From assembly GCF_026072635.1 (NCBI RefSeq), contig NZ_AP023081.1, forward strand, positions 342,501 through 406,500: a stretch of DNA of 64,000 nucleotides, given 5' to 3'. The position numbers and the translations under genes are program-made. Below the pieces are notes generated by a model. It was not told the DNA's origin. It made no database searches and worked only from the letters and a program-made list of their open reading frames with translations. Below are positions 54,637-64,000 of this stretch, piece by piece; position 1 is the first letter of the stretch, and each line of letters begins with the position of its first letter. This stretch comes from Pseudomonas solani (GTDB lineage: Bacteria; Pseudomonadota; Gammaproteobacteria; Pseudomonadales; Pseudomonadaceae).

Positions 54637-56136
54637 TTGTTCAAGAACTCCCTGCTGGAATCGGTCAAGGCCCGGCTGGTTCACCCGGAACTCCTGCCAT
54701 TGCCGCTGCACGCACGGATCCAGCGCGCCCTCCGCCAGCTGATACTGGATGGCGCCCTGGCGACGGGCACGCCACTGCCCGCTTCGCGCCTGCTGGCCAG
54801 CTCCCTCGGAGTCTCCCGGGACACCATCGAGTCCGCCTACGGCCAACTGCATGCCGAAGGCTTCATCGAACGCCGGGTCGGCAGCGGCAGCTTCGTGGCC
54901 GAAGCCACCCGGTTGCTGCCCGGCAGGCCCGCCGCGCGGCGCACACGCAAGACAACGGAGGAAGGGCCCGGGCTGAGCAGGCGCGGCCAGGCCATGCTGC
55001 GCCAGGGCGGCGTGCGCGAGCACCTCGCACCCCGCCCCTTCGCCCATGGCGTGCCCGAGACGCGCACCTTTCCGTTGCAAACCTGGGAGCGCCTGCAACG
55101 CCAGGCGCTGAAGGAGTTCGGTTCGAAAGCCTTGCTGCATGGCAACCCCCAGGGCCTGGAGCCGCTGCGTCGGGCCATCGCCGACTACGTCAACCTGGAA
55201 CGTGGCGCCCGCACCACGGCAGACCAGGTGCTGGTGCTCACCAGTTCCCAGCAGGCGCTCGGGCTGTGCGCCACCGTGTTGCTGGACGCGGGCGAGCGGA
55301 TATTCATCGAAGACCCGGCCTACTACGGTGCCCGCAAGGCCTTCGAAGCCGCAGGGCTCGCCTGCCAGGCCATCCCCGTCGACGCAGAGGGCCTGCAGGT
55401 GGACCGACTCCTGGCTCACCCCCATCCCGCCAAGGCGGTGTACCTGACGCCGTCACACCAGTTCCCGACGGGCGCGACGCTTTCCCTGGAGCGGCGCCTG
55501 GCCCTGATCGAATGGGCCAAGCGGGAACAGGCCTGGATCATCGAGGACGACTACGACAGCGAATTCCACTACGCCGGCCGGCCGACCGCCTGCGTCCAGG
55601 GCCTGGATGCGCACGAGCGGACGCTCTATATAGGCACCTTCACCAAATCGCTGTTTCCGGGATTGCGCATCGGCTACCTGGTGCTGCCGCCGGCGCTGGT
55701 GGAGCCCATGACCGTCGCCCGCACCCTGCTGGACGGCCACACCGCGTCCATCTCCCAGCTGACCCTGGCGCGCTTCATCAGCGGCGGGCACTTCGGCGCC
55801 TACGTCCGCAGCATGCGCACCCTCTATGCCGAGCGCCTGGCCCTCCTCGCGGAGCTGCTGGAAAAGAGACTGGGCACGCTGATCGAACCCCATGTTCCGG
55901 CCGGAGGATTACAGATGCCCTGCCTGCTCACCGGGGACCTGCCCGAAGCCACCGCCGTCACCGCCGCGCGCAACACGGGCATCGAGCTGCTGGGGCTGAG
56001 CGGGCTGTATGTCGAGCGCCCGGCGCAGCCGGGCTTCCTCATGGGCTTCGCCGCCTACACCCCGGAAGAGCTCACGCGTGCAGTCGCCACGCTGGAACGC
56101 TGCCTGGGCGCGGCCAGCAGGAAACGGGTTCCGTAG
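54637..56136 (+). CDS. MocR/PdxR-type GntR-aminotransferase regulator
   Basis: 499 residues. The N-terminal GntR winged helix (LDGALATGTPLPASRLLASSLGVSRDTIESAY, about 37-68) joins a class I aminotransferase-like domain. Its PLP Lys should be the one in YIGTFTKSLFPGLRIGYLV near 337, and IIEDDYDSEFHYAGRP lies near 302. Such proteins are PLP-sensing activators of adjacent, usually divergent, genes. No ATG fits the start of homology. TTG 54637 (followed by FKNSLLESVKARL) is the likely start, so an alternative start codon is used. Confidence 0.87.
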   Translation: MFKNSLLESVKARLVHPELLPLPLHARIQRALRQLILDGALATGTPLPASRLLASSLGVSRDTIESAYGQLHAEGFIERRVGSGSFVAEATRLLPGRPAARRTRKTTEEGPGLSRRGQAMLRQGGVREHLAPRPFAHGVPETRTFPLQTWERLQRQALKEFGSKALLHGNPQGLEPLRRAIADYVNLERGARTTADQVLVLTSSQQALGLCATVLLDAGERIFIEDPAYYGARKAFEAAGLACQAIPVDAEGLQVDRLLAHPHPAKAVYLTPSHQFPTGATLSLERRLALIEWAKREQAWIIEDDYDSEFHYAGRPTACVQGLDAHERTLYIGTFTKSLFPGLRIGYLVLPPALVEPMTVARTLLDGHTASISQLTLARFISGGHFGAYVRSMRTLYAERLALLAELLEKRLGTLIEPHVPAGGLQMPCLLTGDLPEATAVTAARNTGIELLGLSGLYVERPAQPGFLMGFAAYTPEELTRAVATLERCLGAASRKRVP

Positions 56137-56180
56137 GTTGGCGCCAAGCGCAGCGCGGCCCAGCGGGCGGTGCATGGACG

Positions 56181-56490
56181 GGCGTGCCACGCGCACCAGG
56201 GGAGCCTGCCGGAAACACCGTGCGGCGGTGCGCACAGCAAACCCTACGGCACGCGTTCATCCTGCTGAGCGCTCAATTCAAACCTTCACAGGCAGCCCCC
56301 CATAAGGGACGCAGGCAGACTTCGGAGCTTGGACGTAGGGTGTGCCGCGCGCACCTGGGGAGCCTGCCGGAAACACCGTGCGGCGGTGCGCACGGCACAC
56401 CCTACGGCACGATTTCATCCTGCTGAGCGCTCAATTCAAACCTTCACAGGCAGCGCCGATGACTCATGACCACGCCCTGAGGACGTAATT
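56181..56490. repeat. Two tandem REP-pair units with long conserved tails
   Basis: Unit A (56181-56297) and unit B (56335-56454) share GGAGCCTGCCGGAAACACCG, the REP arms (56227-56247; 56335-56355 and 56385-56405) and a tail TCATCCTGCTGAGCGCTC...CTTCACAGGCAGC. Unit B runs on into a stretch (to about 56505) resembling the right end of the element at 62418-62675, including a degenerate ACCACGCCC...GGACGT hairpin. The 426-bp gap between the MocR gene and argR has no coding gene. Confidence 0.75.
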
Positions 56491-56562
56491 TCTCAGGTTC
56501 AAGTGAAGGAAAGGGACAGGCCAGACACCGGGCAGGCACGACGCCCACCCGGTGCGGGGCGA

Positions 56563-57543
56563 TCAACCGCGCTCGGCGAGGGCCGGCTGGTTGTCGAAGG
56601 GGCCGCTGCTGCGGCGCTGGTTGCGGTCTTCGCGGGGGGTGACGCCGAAGAAGTTGCGGTAGGCGCTGGAGAAGTGCGGGCCGGAGGAGAAGCCGCAGGA
56701 CAGGCCGATCTGGATGATCGACTTGCTGGTCTGCATCAGCATCTGCCGGGCCTTGTTCAGGCGCAGCTCCAGGTAGTACTGGCTGGGCACCCGGTTGAGG
56801 TACTGCTTGAAGATGCGCTCCAGCTGGCGACGCGACACGCACACGTGCTGGGCGATCTCGTCGGTGGTCAGCGGCTCCTCGATGTTGGCCTCCATCAGCA
56901 GCACCGCCTGGGTGAGCTTCGGGTGGCTGGAGCCGAGGCGGTTCTGCAGCGGAATGCGCTGACGCTCGCCGCCTTCGCGGATGCGCTCCACCACCAGCTC
57001 CTCGGACACCGCGCCCGCCAGCTCGGCACCGTGGTCACGGGCCAGCACCGCCAGCAGCAGGTCGAGAACCGAGAGGCCACCACAGGCACTGAGGCGATCA
57101 CGGTCCCAGTCGAACAGGTGGCTGGTGGCGATGACCTTGGGGAAGCGCTCGGTGAAATCGTCCTGCCAGCGCCAGTGCACCGCCGCACGGTAACCGTCGA
57201 GCAGGCCGAGCTGGGCCAGCGGATAGACGCCCGCGGACAGGCCGCCAATCACGCAGCCGGAACGCACCAGCTGCTTGATCGCCGCCGACAGCGCAGCCGA
57301 CATCGGCGCCGGCGGCTCATCGGCCAGCAGGAACAGCCGCGTGAGGCCTTCGAGCTTGCCGGTCCAGGCTTCGCCGGGCAGGCGCCAGGCGCCCTCGGCA
57401 GGTGTTTCGGCCTGGAGGAAGTGCAGCTCGTAAACCACGTCGGAGTGCAGGCGTTGAGCGACGCGAAGTGCTTCCTCGGCCAGCGCCAGGGTCATGGCCT
57501 TGGTGCCGGGCCAGAGGAGAAAACCGATTCGATGGGCAGTCAT
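56563..57543 (-). CDS. argR: ArgR, AraC/XylS-type arginine regulator
   Basis: 326 residues. The N-terminal DJ-1/PfpI-like (GATase1) domain starts HRIGFLLWPGTKAMTLALAEEALRVA and has a GCVIGGLSAGVYPLA turn. The C-terminal AraC domain has two helix-turn-helices (LTTDEIAQHVCVSRRQLERIFKQ and IIQIGLSCGFSSGPHFSSAYRNFFG). Unlike enterobacterial ArgR, the Pseudomonas protein is an arginine-responsive activator/repressor of aru, aot, arginine biosynthesis and others. It is the last gene of the aotJQMOP-argR operon and so autoregulated. ATG 57543 begins MTAHRIGF. Confidence 0.95.
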   Translation of the reverse strand: MTAHRIGFLLWPGTKAMTLALAEEALRVAQRLHSDVVYELHFLQAETPAEGAWRLPGEAWTGKLEGLTRLFLLADEPPAPMSAALSAAIKQLVRSGCVIGGLSAGVYPLAQLGLLDGYRAAVHWRWQDDFTERFPKVIATSHLFDWDRDRLSACGGLSVLDLLLAVLARDHGAELAGAVSEELVVERIREGGERQRIPLQNRLGSSHPKLTQAVLLMEANIEEPLTTDEIAQHVCVSRRQLERIFKQYLNRVPSQYYLELRLNKARQMLMQTSKSIIQIGLSCGFSSGPHFSSAYRNFFGVTPREDRNQRRSSGPFDNQPALAERG

Positions 57544-57573
57544 GGCAGGCAGCTTAGCCGCAGTTGGCATTAA

Positions 57574-58338
57574 TTACTTCAGGCTCCCCGAGAGGAACTG
57601 CTTGAGGCGCTCGGATTGCGGATTGGCCAGCACTTCGCGTGGGCAGCCGGTCTCTTCGACCACGCCCTTGTGCAGGAAGATCAACTGGTTGGAAACCTCG
57701 CGGGCGAAGCCCATCTCGTGGGTCACCACCACCATGGTGCGGCCTTCGGTGGCCAGGTCCTTCATCACCTTGAGCACCTCGCCCACCAGCTCGGGGTCGA
57801 GGGCGGAGGTGGGCTCGTCGAACAGCATCACCTCGGGCTCCACGGCCAGGGCACGGGCGATGGCCACGCGCTGCTGCTCGCCGCCGGACATGTGCGCCGG
57901 GTAGGCGTCCTTGCGGTGCGCCACGCCCACCTTGGCCAGGTAATGCTCGGCCTTCTCGATGGCTTCCTTCTTCGGTACGCCGAGCACGTGCACGGGCGCT
58001 TCGATGACGTTCTCCAGGGCGCTCATGTGCGACCACAGGTTGAAGTGCTGGAACACCATCGCCAGGCGCGAGCGCATGCGCTGCAGCTGCTTGGGCTCGG
58101 CCGCCTTGAGGCCGCCGTCGCGGTTGGCCACCAGCTTCAGCTCTTCGCCGTTGAGCAGGATCTTGCCGCCATGGGGCTGCTCGAGCATGTTGATGCAGCG
58201 CAGGAAGGTGCTCTTGCCCGAGCCGCTCGAGCCGATGATGCTGATCACGTCACCCGCCTTGGCCGCCAGGGATACGCCCTTGAGGACTTCATGGCTGCCG
58301 TAACGCTTGTGCAGGTCTTGGACTTCCAGTTTGTACAT
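57574..58338 (-). CDS. aotP: Arginine/ornithine ABC transporter ATP-binding protein
   Basis: 254 residues. Walker A IGSSGSGKSTFLRCINMLE near 36, the ABC signature HMSGGEQQRVAIARALA near 158 and Walker B EVMLFDEPTSALDPE near 178. Drives uptake of arginine and ornithine through AotQM. 30 bp upstream of argR. Confidence 0.95.
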   Translation of the reverse strand: MYKLEVQDLHKRYGSHEVLKGVSLAAKAGDVISIIGSSGSGKSTFLRCINMLEQPHGGKILLNGEELKLVANRDGGLKAAEPKQLQRMRSRLAMVFQHFNLWSHMSALENVIEAPVHVLGVPKKEAIEKAEHYLAKVGVAHRKDAYPAHMSGGEQQRVAIARALAVEPEVMLFDEPTSALDPELVGEVLKVMKDLATEGRTMVVVTHEMGFAREVSNQLIFLHKGVVEETGCPREVLANPQSERLKQFLSGSLK

Positions 58339-58362
58339 GGTCTCGGTCTCGATGCGAATGGA

Positions 58363-59475
58363 TCAGTCGCTCAACAAGCGTCCCTGACGAATGGGTACAT
58401 GGCCGGCCACCTTGGCCAGCCACAGTCCGGGCTGCGCAAAACGCAGGCGTTCGCGCACATACAGCACACCACCGGTGGAGGCACGCACCACGCTGTGGCG
58501 GTCATCCAGGGGGTCGATGACTTCGAACAGCGGATCACCCGCCTCGACCATCGCGCCCGCCGGCTGCAGGAAACTCACCACCCCGGCATGGGGGGCATAG
58601 GCATATTCGGCGCCCTCGAAGGGCGTCACCTCGCAACGGGGCGCGGGCGCCGGCGGCCATTCGCCGCTGATCAGCCCCTGCCCGGCGAGGAAGGCGAGGA
58701 TGGCTTCGCAGCTGGCTTCGGCGCGCTCGCGCTCGGTGTCGGCCATGCCGCCCAGCTCCACGGTCGCCGCCACACAGGCCAGCGGGATGGCGCAATCAGG
58801 GAAGCGGCGCTGCAGGCGCAGCCAGGCCATGGAGCAGGCCTCGTCGAAGGAGCTGGCGCCGGAATCCTCGGCCACCAGCATGGCGCCGGCCCCCAGGCGC
58901 GCGCCCAGCGGGCCGAAGGCGTCCGCCTGCTGGGGAATCATGTAGAGGTGCATCACCGCGTCGAAGTCGCAATGCAGGTCGAGCACCAGGTCGGCGTCGC
59001 AGGCATGGCGCAGCAGCAGGCGCTGCAGGCCCTGGAGCTCGGAGGCGGCCGGCGCCAGGCCATCGAGGGCCTGGTGCATGGCGCTGCGGATCAATTGCAC
59101 GTTGGCCGCCACGTCGCTGCCCAGGCGCCCATCGAGGGCGGGCGCCACCAGCTCGGCGAGGTCGGCGAAATCACGGTTGAAGTTCTTGCCGCTGGCGAAC
59201 TCGAAACGGCCCTGGTGGCTGGCCTGGAGCACCTGCCCCAGGCCGATGGGGTTGGCCACCGGCACCAGTTCGACCACGCCGGCCAGGCGCCCTTCGGCTT
59301 CCAGCTCGGCGAGGCGCTTCTTCAGCGCCACCGCCACCCGCATGCCCGGCAACTCATCGGCATGCAGCGAGGCCTGGATATAGGCCTTGCGCGCGCCGCT
59401 GCCGAAACGGAAAACCGTCAGCTCGCGGCGGGTACCGGGGGCGCCCCAGGGCAACAGGTGGTCGATGCGCTGCAT
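58363..59475 (-). CDS. aotO: AotO, succinylglutamate desuccinylase/aspartoacylase-like protein
   Basis: 370 residues of the M14 AstE/ASPA-like family. The Zn ligands lie in YIQASLHADELPGM (H and E, near 39) and LVLDLHCDFDAV (H, near 167). The C-terminal half has a barrel-sandwich-like APHAGVVSFLQPAGAMVEAGD. It is encoded inside the arginine uptake operon between aotM and aotP, as in PAO1; earlier work there found no clear transport role. It may deacylate an incoming amino-acid conjugate, which is inference. It ends 24 bp before aotP and starts just after the aotM stop. Confidence 0.88.
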   Translation of the reverse strand: MQRIDHLLPWGAPGTRRELTVFRFGSGARKAYIQASLHADELPGMRVAVALKKRLAELEAEGRLAGVVELVPVANPIGLGQVLQASHQGRFEFASGKNFNRDFADLAELVAPALDGRLGSDVAANVQLIRSAMHQALDGLAPAASELQGLQRLLLRHACDADLVLDLHCDFDAVMHLYMIPQQADAFGPLGARLGAGAMLVAEDSGASSFDEACSMAWLRLQRRFPDCAIPLACVAATVELGGMADTERERAEASCEAILAFLAGQGLISGEWPPAPAPRCEVTPFEGAEYAYAPHAGVVSFLQPAGAMVEAGDPLFEVIDPLDDRHSVVRASTGGVLYVRERLRFAQPGLWLAKVAGHVPIRQGRLLSD

Positions 59476-59479
59476 GGGG

Positions 59480-60178
59480 TCAGGCCTTGCGCGGGGCCAT
59501 GTAGGCCAGCCAGCGGCGCTCGGCCAGCTTGAACAGGCGCACCAGGATGAAGGTCAGGCACAGGTAGAACAGGCCGGCGGTGATGAAGGCCTCGAACGGC
59601 AGGTAGTACTGCGAGTTCACGGTGCGCGCGGCGCCGGTGATGTCGATCAGGGTGACGATGGAGGCGAGGCTGGTGGTGTGCAGCATCATGATCACCTCGT
59701 TGCTGTACTGCGGCAGCGCGCGGCGCAGCGCCGAAGGCAGCAGGATGCGGCGGTACAGCTTGGCCCGCGACATGCCGATGGCCTTGGCGGCCTCGATCTC
59801 GCCATGGGGCGTGGCCTTGATGCTGCCCGCGAGGATCTCGGCGGTGTAGGCGCTGGTGTTCACGGCGAACGCCAGGCAGGCACAGAAGGTGGCATTGGAC
59901 AGGTAGGGCCAGAGCACGCTCTCGCGCACCCAGGCGAACTGGGCCAGGCCGTAGTAGATGAGGAACAGCTGCACCAGCATCGGGGTGCCGCGGATGACAT
60001 AGGTGTAGAGCCAGGCCGGGAAGTTCACCGCCGGCTGCTTGGAGACCCGCATCAGCGCCAGCGGCACGGCCGCCAGCAGGCCCAGGGCGAGGGAGATCGC
60101 CAGGAGCTTGAGGGTAACCAGCACGCCACCGAAGTAGAGCGGCAGGTTTTCCAGAATGACGTTGTAGTCGAAGATCAC
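59480..60178 (-). CDS. aotM: Arginine/ornithine ABC transporter permease AotM
   Basis: 232 residues with five hydrophobic segments, typical of HisM-type polar amino-acid permeases. The EAA-like loop is EIEAAKAIGMSRAKLYRRILLPSALRRALPQYSNE near 150. It pairs with AotQ in the inner membrane. 16 bp downstream of aotQ. Confidence 0.94.
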   Translation of the reverse strand: MIFDYNVILENLPLYFGGVLVTLKLLAISLALGLLAAVPLALMRVSKQPAVNFPAWLYTYVIRGTPMLVQLFLIYYGLAQFAWVRESVLWPYLSNATFCACLAFAVNTSAYTAEILAGSIKATPHGEIEAAKAIGMSRAKLYRRILLPSALRRALPQYSNEVIMMLHTTSLASIVTLIDITGAARTVNSQYYLPFEAFITAGLFYLCLTFILVRLFKLAERRWLAYMAPRKA

Positions 60179-60194
60179 GCGTGCGCCCTCTTGA

Positions 60195-60884
60195 TCACAG
60201 CTCGGCGGCTTTGATGCCGGCGGAATAGCGTTTTTCCAGGAAGCGCAGGGCCAGCAGGGAAACGCTGGTCAGCACCAGGTAGAGCGCAGCCACGGCCAGG
60301 TAGAAGGTGAAGGGCTCGCGGGTCGCGTCCGCAGCGCTCTTGGCCTTGAACATCATGTCTTGCAGGCCGACCACCGAAACCAGCGCGGTGGCCTTGGTCA
60401 GCACCAGCCAGTTGTTGGTGAAGCCGGGAATGGCCAGGCGGATCATCTGCGGCACCAGCACGCGGAAGAACACCTGGCGGCCGCTCATGCCGTAGGCGAA
60501 GCCGGCCTCGCCCTGCCCTTTCGGGATCGCCATGAAGGCGCCGCGGAAGGTCTCGGACAGGTAGGCACCGAAGATGAAGCCGAGGGTGAAGACCCCGGAC
60601 CAGAACGGATCGAGATCGATGTAATCCTCATAGCCGACCAGGGGCGCGACCATGTTCACCACCTGCTGGCCGCCGTAGAAGATCAGCAGGATCAGCACCA
60701 GGTCGGGAATACCGCGGATCACCGTGGCATAGGTCTCGCCCAGCAGCGCCAGCCAGCGCACCGGCGACAGGCGGAATGCCGCGCCGACCAGGCCCAGGAC
60801 GATGGCCATCGACATGGACGACAGGGCCAGCAGAAGGGTGAGCCAGGCACCATCGAGAATGGTCGAGCCGTAGCCGTTGAGCAT
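60195..60884 (-). CDS. aotQ: Arginine/ornithine ABC transporter permease AotQ
   Basis: 229 residues, HisQ type, with five predicted membrane helices and the EAA loop QGEAGFAYGMSGRQVFFRVLVPQMIRLAIPG near 138. ATG 60884 starts MLNGYGSTILDGAWLTL. It is separated from aotJ by a structured 221-bp spacer. Confidence 0.94.
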   Translation of the reverse strand: MLNGYGSTILDGAWLTLLLALSSMSMAIVLGLVGAAFRLSPVRWLALLGETYATVIRGIPDLVLILLIFYGGQQVVNMVAPLVGYEDYIDLDPFWSGVFTLGFIFGAYLSETFRGAFMAIPKGQGEAGFAYGMSGRQVFFRVLVPQMIRLAIPGFTNNWLVLTKATALVSVVGLQDMMFKAKSAADATREPFTFYLAVAALYLVLTSVSLLALRFLEKRYSAGIKAAEL

Positions 60885-60940
60885 GTTCAGGTCCTCATGC
60901 AGCGCCCCGGCTGGAACCGGACAGCACCGCTGCAACGAAA

Positions 60941-61038
60941 AAGTGGCACAACCTGCAGGTTAGCCGCGAACCGTGGAGCCTGGTGTCGCGCCGCTGTGGT
61001 CGCCTGCTGGCGACCTCAACATCCTGGTTGTGCCACTT
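60941..61038 (-). ncRNA. Large stem-loop in the aotJ-aotQ spacer
   Basis: A perfect 13-bp inverted repeat AAGTGGCACAACC (60941-60953) / GGTTGTGCCACTT (61026-61038) encloses a second hairpin GGTCGCC/GGCGACC (60998-61015). It is transcribed as part of the operon. Such elements between the binding-protein gene and the permease genes commonly stabilise the upstream mRNA, giving excess binding protein. This is an mRNA element rather than an independent RNA. Confidence 0.6.
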
Positions 61039-61105
61039 CCGGGGAAAGGCAGCCTTTTCGATATGTCACTGAAACCTGGGCGAGGCGCCGGTCTTCAGCG
61101 TTCTA

Positions 61106-61888
61106 TCAGTTGCCGTAAACGTCGAACTGGAAGTACTTGTCCTGCACTTCCTTGTACTTGCCGTTGGCGCGGATGGCGGCGATGGCGGCAGTGATCTTGT
61201 CGGCCAGGGCTTTGTCGCCCTTGCGCACGGCGATACCGGCGCCCTCACCGAAGTACTTCGGATCGGTGTAGTCCGGGCCTACCAGGGCGAAGCCCTTGCC
61301 GGCTTCGGTCTTGAGGAAACCGTCGTCGATGTTCACGGCATCGGCCAGGGTCGCGTCGAGGCGGCCGGAGGTCATGTCGAGGAAGACTTCGTTCTGCGAG
61401 CTGTAGCGCACCACTTCGATGCCGGCCGGGGCATAGACCTCGGTGGCGAAACGGTCGTAGGTGCTGGCGCGCTGCACGCCAACCTTCTTGCCCTTCAGGT
61501 CCACCAGCGGGTCGTTGATCACGGTGCCGGCCTTCATCGCCAGCTTGATCGGGGTCTGGTAGTACTTGCCGGTGAAGTCCACGGACTTCTTGCGCTCGTC
61601 GGTGATGGTCATCGAGGACAGGATGGCGTCGAACTTGCGCACCTTGAGGGCCGGGATCAGACCGTCGAATTCCTGCTCGATCCATTTGCACTCGACCTTC
61701 ATCTCGGCGCACAGGGCGTTGCCGATGTCGTAGTCGAAGCCGGTGATCTTGCCGTCCGGAGTCTTGTAGGCGAAGGGCGGGTAGGCCGCTTCGATACCGA
61801 TGCGCAGGGGTTTGGCTTCATCGGCCACAGCAGCCAGCGGCGACAACAGGGAAAGCGCCATGGCGCCGAGAAGTGCGATCTTCTTCAT
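61106..61888 (-). CDS. aotJ: Arginine/ornithine periplasmic binding protein AotJ
   Basis: 260 residues. Signal peptide MKKIALLGAMALSLLSPLAAVA with the cut after AVA near 22. The mature SBP family 3 pattern is PLRIGIEAAYPPFAYKTPDGKITGFDYDIG, followed by DAILSSMTITDERKKSVDFTGKYYQTP. It delivers arginine or ornithine to AotQMP. First gene of the operon, with ArgR-type sites upstream. Confidence 0.95.
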   Translation of the reverse strand: MKKIALLGAMALSLLSPLAAVADEAKPLRIGIEAAYPPFAYKTPDGKITGFDYDIGNALCAEMKVECKWIEQEFDGLIPALKVRKFDAILSSMTITDERKKSVDFTGKYYQTPIKLAMKAGTVINDPLVDLKGKKVGVQRASTYDRFATEVYAPAGIEVVRYSSQNEVFLDMTSGRLDATLADAVNIDDGFLKTEAGKGFALVGPDYTDPKYFGEGAGIAVRKGDKALADKITAAIAAIRANGKYKEVQDKYFQFDVYGN

Positions 61889-62016
61889 CTTTTGACTCCT
61901 ACGAATGGGTATGGCTTCTGCTGGCAGAGTGAGAAAGTGCCCAGGCCTTCGATGAATTGTAGAAAGAGGCGCCGGGTTTACCTTGATCGATCTCAGGGAA
62001 AATGGCCGTGGCCGGG

Positions 62017-62067
62017 TGAGCGGCATTCTAGCGACAGCCCTAAAGTCGATATTTCTTCAATGCGACA
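62017..62067 (-). promoter_or_regulatory. Tandem ArgR-type half-sites upstream of aotJ
   Basis: On the minus strand TGTCGC-N8-AA starts at 62067, and a second TGTCGC (without the AA) starts at 62036. This is a direct repeat arrangement 31 bp apart, like that upstream of aruC. The rest of 61889-62417 shows no gene. Confidence 0.6.
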
Positions 62068-62417
62068 ACAAATTACAAAAGGCCAGGACGGCCAGGGCGG
62101 GCGGGTTGACAGTCTCCTGCCGATATGCAAGAGCCAGAAAGACGTTAAACCGAATGAAACAGCAATTACCGCGCCAATAAATAGATCCCCCTTTATCCAC
62201 AAGGCTTGCGGCCTTGGAGCGATTTTTCCCGAGCGGACTTTCACGCCCTCATTCGAGGCAGGGTGTTCCCTGTCGCCCCGTTTCGGCGCAACGCGTAACA
62301 GCGCCAGCGTTACCCTGACCGGGCAGTCCGGCACTTGGCCGCACAAACTTCTTTCGCCGATATAAATCAGTCGCTTGGCGTCGTCGCCGACACGACCCAG
62401 TGACCAAGCCCCCCGCA

Positions 62418-62675
62418 AGTAAAAATCCACGTTCTTAGAACGTGGCTTTGCTTTTGGCCCCCTAGAAGGGGGCAATCAGACCTCGGAACATGCAGCCGCC
62501 GCTCACTTCGGACGTAGGGTGTGCTGCGCGCACCTCGGACTCGCCGGAAGCACCGCGCGGAGGTGCGCACGGCACACCCAACGACACGCGTTCATCCTGC
62601 CGGGCTCTCCATTCAAATCGTCACAGGAAGAACCGATGACCACGCCCTAAGGACGTGGTTTCCCAAGTTCAAATG
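62418..62675. mobile_element. Non-autonomous IS200/IS605-like element carrying a REP pair
   Basis: Left side: perfect hairpin CCACGTTCTTAGAACGTGG (62427-62445) and GCCCCCTAGAAGGGGGC (62457-62473). Middle: REP arms at 62514-62534 and 62562-62582. Right side: a 21-nt imperfect hairpin with CCACG/CGTGG ends and a TAA loop (62639-62659), then TTTCCCAAGTTCAAATGAA. Subterminal hairpins with matching CCACG..CGTGG stems and no terminal inverted repeats are the mark of IS200/IS605-family ends. There is no tnpA or tnpB inside. The right half resembles 56335-56505. Confidence 0.55.
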
Positions 62676-62736
62676 AAAACGCCCCGCCGCGGCTTGTGGC
62701 CGGGGCGGGGCGTGGGTGTTGCGCGCAGACGCCGGG

Positions 62737-64000
<1,264 letters not shown>

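Overview
The window is about 64 kb of GC-rich chromosomal DNA from a Pseudomonas in or near the P. aeruginosa lineage; I cannot name the species. Evidence: the gene order acsA - aotJQMOP-argR - aruCFGDB-(small ORF)-aruE - ltaE - alaS - lysC - rsmA - tRNA-Ser - tRNA-Arg - mgtE follows the PAO1 PA0887-PA0913 order, amrZ is recognisable, and nahK-nosP-(porin)-pqqF matches the PAO1 PA1976-PA1973 neighbourhood. No origin, rRNA operon or CRISPR array is present.

Left part (1-20.1 kb). The window opens with the tail of a REP-associated tyrosine transposase (RAYT) and REP repeats. It then holds the NO-sensing pair nosP/nahK, an outer-membrane porin, the PQQ protease pqqF, a DUF2165 membrane protein, tRNA-Arg(CCU), a GNAT acetyltransferase and a leucine-dehydrogenase-type enzyme. 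Next come a fused indolepyruvate:ferredoxin oxidoreductase with a divergent Lrp/AsnC regulator, three tiny membrane proteins, phnN, amrZ, mgtE and a DUF4124 protein.

Middle part (20.2-39.6 kb). This is a contractile, R-type tailocin (phage-tail bacteriocin) inserted between mgtE and the tRNA-Arg/tRNA-Ser/rsmA cluster, a locus that in PAO1 carries the alp lysis genes. It has a PrtR-like S24 repressor, a candidate regulator, two holin-like proteins, tail terminator, DUF3383 sheath, DUF3277 tube, tail assembly chaperone with a -1 frame extension, a short tape measure, the baseplate genes, three tandem tail fibres, GH19 endolysin and overlapping spanins. Capsid, portal, terminase and integrase are all absent. 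The sheath, tube and baseplate families differ from the P2-like R-pyocin and from Mu-like tailocins. Several intrinsic-terminator-like hairpins interrupt the operon. Two genes (baseplate hub, first fibre chaperone) each lack one base in a G/C homopolymer.

Right part (39.9-64 kb). Two tRNA-Arg(ACG) and one tRNA-Ser(GCU) are followed by rsmA, lysC, alaS and ltaE. The arginine succinyltransferase (AST/aru) catabolic operon follows, preceded by an ArgR-type site. Then come a GNAT/MocR divergent pair, REP repeats, the arginine/ornithine uptake operon aotJQMOP-argR with ArgR-type sites upstream, an IS200/IS605-like non-autonomous element carrying an internal REP pair, and the 3' two thirds of acsA. 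The aot and aru operons, both expected to be under ArgR, form one arginine uptake-and-degradation module.
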